DNA of 7,431 nt from positions 1 to 7,431 of the forward strand of contig JAUXIQ010000089.1 of the NCBI GenBank assembly GCA_030620925.1, in the 5' to 3' direction. Of the stretch, positions 5,896-7,431 are shown in pieces (within the stretch, counting starts at the first letter, position 1; each line of letters starts with the position of its first letter). Position numbers and translations under genes: made by a program. The notes beneath the pieces were generated by a model, which searched no databases, was not told the origin of the DNA, and was given only the letters and a program-made list of their open reading frames with translations. The stretch is from JAUXIQ01 sp030620925 [NCBI: Nitrospinota bacterium]. GTDB taxonomy: Bacteria; JAUXIQ01.

Positions 5896-5925
5896 ATATT
5901 AGTTATATACGGCATGATATTGCAA
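5896..5925 (-). promoter_or_regulatory. Weak candidate promoter for the hydrolase-flavoprotein pair
   Basis: In the AT-rich 119-bp gap before the hydrolase, the minus strand has TTGCAA (5925-5920) and TAATAT (5901-5896) at 18 bp, each matching four of six consensus positions. TATAAC (5907-5902) is another possible -10. No clear terminator for the upstream AsmA-like gene is visible, so read-through is also possible. Confidence 0.3.
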
Positions 5926-5961
5926 AGGGAAAATAGACCGGGCTTGAGGCCGATAAAAACG

Positions 5962-7431
5962 TCACCGGTTCTTAAAGATGTCCCGAAGTATCCTGCCGGG
6001 GTCTATGCGGGTCTTCTCCTTATCTCGCTTTTGGGCATCATCCTGCGGGGTGGTCCGGGTGGGCGGAGGTTTACTCGTGCCACCGAAGATTTCCCCAAGA
6101 ATGTCCGCCAGGCCCGTTTTCGATCCCTTCATGAACTGATCCTGCAGTTTTCGTCCCCCGTATTCCAGCAGCTTTTTCTGAACGAACTCCGCGTTGACGC
6201 TCACCGTAGGCTTGCTGATGGTGCCTCTTAACGTCAGCGGGACGACCATGCGCCCTTCCCGGTTCATGAAAAATGCCCCTACGCCGCTCCCTCCTATTTT
6301 TCTGCTCAGCGCTTCCCCCAGGGTCACCTGTACATCGTAGGCCAGCGACTTATCGAGCCCGATATGTCCCGACGCCGAGAGGCCGTATTCGCCGAAGCTC
6401 AGGGTTACCGGGTCGGTGTTCACCCTGCCTTCGGCCAGGTTGAATTCCCCCTTGAGCAGGTCGAAAGGGGTGGATTCCCGGTTTGAGATATTCAGACCGG
6501 CGAAACCGGTGAGAAGGGAGAGGTTGTTCAACAGCGAGAAGTTGGTGAAGCTACCACTCTCTATTCTGACGTTCCCTTTCCCTTTTAGAGTCCTGGAGAT
6601 GGATTCAAAGCCCATTCCCGCGCCGCTGATGTCCAACGAAGAGGAGAGCCTGCCCCGCATGATTTTCCCCAGCTTGCCCTGGCCTTGCAGGGCGCGTTTT
6701 ACGTCCATGTTGTTCAGGTCGGCGATCACTCTGAACGCAGGCTCGCCACTGCTCATATCCACCCTGGAAACGCCCTGAAAGCGGCCCCCGTATATGTTGA
6801 AGGAGACGGGGTCTGCGGTGAGGACGCCCTCGGACATTTTTATTTTTGCTTCCAGCTCGGTGATCTCGAGCTTCTTGTGCACCAATCGCCCGATGTTTAC
6901 GCGGCCCTCTGCATTTATACCCATGAGAGCTTTGATGGGAGCGGAGCTTTTTTCGTCTCCTTCCCGCATCGTTGCGGCCCGTGATTTACCGTTTCCGGCC
7001 TTCCTGGGGGGCAGAAAATCTTCGGCCAGGAACAGGGGGGATTGGAAGGAAAAGATGATTTTCGGTTTGGAGAAATCCTCCACCTCGGCTTCCAACCGCA
7101 TCGCCGTTTTCCCGTAGAAGAGGCTCATCTCCCGTATCCTGGCATTGCGGCCGGAGAGGAGAATCTTGCCGTTGAGATCGTGCAAGGTTTTTCCCGTATC
7201 GGGAAACTCCAGCCTCACCCCCGATAAGCTGATGTCACCGGTTGCCGATAGCTCTCGAGGTTTCTGTGCTTCCCCGCTCACCCTGAGGTTCAGGGCGGCC
7301 CGGCCGCCCGGGTTGTAAGCTTTAGCGGCAGGAACCAGGCGGGATAGCTGGTCGAGCGGAAAGCCGTTGGTGGTCAATTTGAGGTCGACGCGCGGCTTTT
7401 CAAAGTCGGTTATACCCCCGGAAAGCTGAGC
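5962..7431 (-). CDS. AsmA family protein, C-terminal part (start outside window)
   Basis: The minus-strand frame is open to the right edge, giving the last 489 residues of a longer protein. A TTG at 7377 is only an internal codon: the preceding residues (SGGITDFEKPRVDLKL) fit the family and contain no stop. AsmA proteins are inner-membrane-anchored periplasmic proteins built of beta-strand repeats. They are linked to outer-membrane assembly, and related members are proposed to carry lipids across the envelope. Visible here are repeated DF(E/S)KP strands (fragment residues about 9 and 119), a second pair of related blocks (about 202-235 and 335-368), and the AsmA C-terminal domain (about 280-415, including GSFTNFSLLNNLSLLTGF and a final GTISKPTVSVN). 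The polypeptide ends in a proline- and charge-rich tail (about 450-480) and a short amphipathic helix. The N-terminal membrane anchor is not in the window. Confidence 0.85.
   Translation of the reverse strand, partial: AQLSGGITDFEKPRVDLKLTTNGFPLDQLSRLVPAAKAYNPGGRAALNLRVSGEAQKPRELSATGDISLSGVRLEFPDTGKTLHDLNGKILLSGRNARIREMSLFYGKTAMRLEAEVEDFSKPKIIFSFQSPLFLAEDFLPPRKAGNGKSRAATMREGDEKSSAPIKALMGINAEGRVNIGRLVHKKLEITELEAKIKMSEGVLTADPVSFNIYGGRFQGVSRVDMSSGEPAFRVIADLNNMDVKRALQGQGKLGKIMRGRLSSSLDISGAGMGFESISRTLKGKGNVRIESGSFTNFSLLNNLSLLTGFAGLNISNRESTPFDLLKGEFNLAEGRVNTDPVTLSFGEYGLSASGHIGLDKSLAYDVQVTLGEALSRKIGGSGVGAFFMNREGRMVVPLTLRGTISKPTVSVNAEFVQKKLLEYGGRKLQDQFMKGSKTGLADILGEIFGGTSKPPPTRTTPQDDAQKRDKEKTRIDPGRILRDIFKNR

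Noticed and set aside
5857-6231. Plus-strand 124-codon frame at the hydrolase/AsmA gap
   Set aside because: Most of it is antisense to the AsmA-like gene, and the start region has no convincing ribosome site.
1-7431. CRISPR array, tRNA, insertion sequence or phage genes
   Set aside because: Both strands were read for regular repeats, cloverleaf arms, transposase motifs and long terminal inverted repeats; none was seen.

Overview
The window carries eight protein-coding genes from what looks like an anaerobic, probably Gram-negative (diderm) bacterium. The four-subunit ferredoxin-linked 2-oxoacid oxidoreductase points to anaerobic metabolism. The AsmA-type protein points to an outer membrane. 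Arg AGG and Ile ATA codons are common throughout, a habit seen in several anaerobic phyla (for example some Desulfobacterota and Nitrospirota). The phylum cannot be fixed from the sequence alone. No rRNA, tRNA, insertion sequence, phage gene or CRISPR array was seen.

Left block (about 83-2985, minus strand): a complete operon encoding a 2-oxoacid:ferredoxin oxidoreductase of the VorB/KorA type. The order is small 2x[4Fe-4S] ferredoxin subunit, alpha, beta (TPP-binding), gamma. Alpha and beta overlap by four bases (ATGA). A good sigma70-type promoter (TGGACA-17 bp-TATTAT) sits 55 bp upstream of the ferredoxin start, and a possible hairpin terminator lies just past gamma. The complex would oxidatively decarboxylate a 2-oxoacid to an acyl-CoA and pass electrons to ferredoxin. 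The alpha subunit most resembles the branched-chain (2-oxoisovalerate) group.

Middle (about 2902-4019): a 248-bp divergent intergenic region precedes a plus-strand PIG-L/LmbE-type Zn-dependent N-deacetylase similar in layout to MshB/Mca enzymes. The region holds two overlapping -10-like elements on opposite strands and a near-repeat of the deacetylase start region.

Right block (about 4026-7431, minus strand): in transcription order, the C-terminal part of an AsmA-family envelope protein (its start is outside the window), an alpha/beta hydrolase, and a thioredoxin-reductase-like flavoprotein with a CATC redox centre. The hydrolase and flavoprotein are 25 bp apart and probably cotranscribed. 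The flavoprotein converges on the deacetylase with only 6 bp between stop codons. It appears to start at TTG and lacks most of the residues that bind the NADPH 2'-phosphate.

Overall this is ordinary core and peripheral metabolism. No clearly new multigene system was found. The most useful leads are the altered nucleotide site of the TrxR-like protein, the shared promoter geometry between the vor operon and the deacetylase, and the unresolved substrate of the oxidoreductase.
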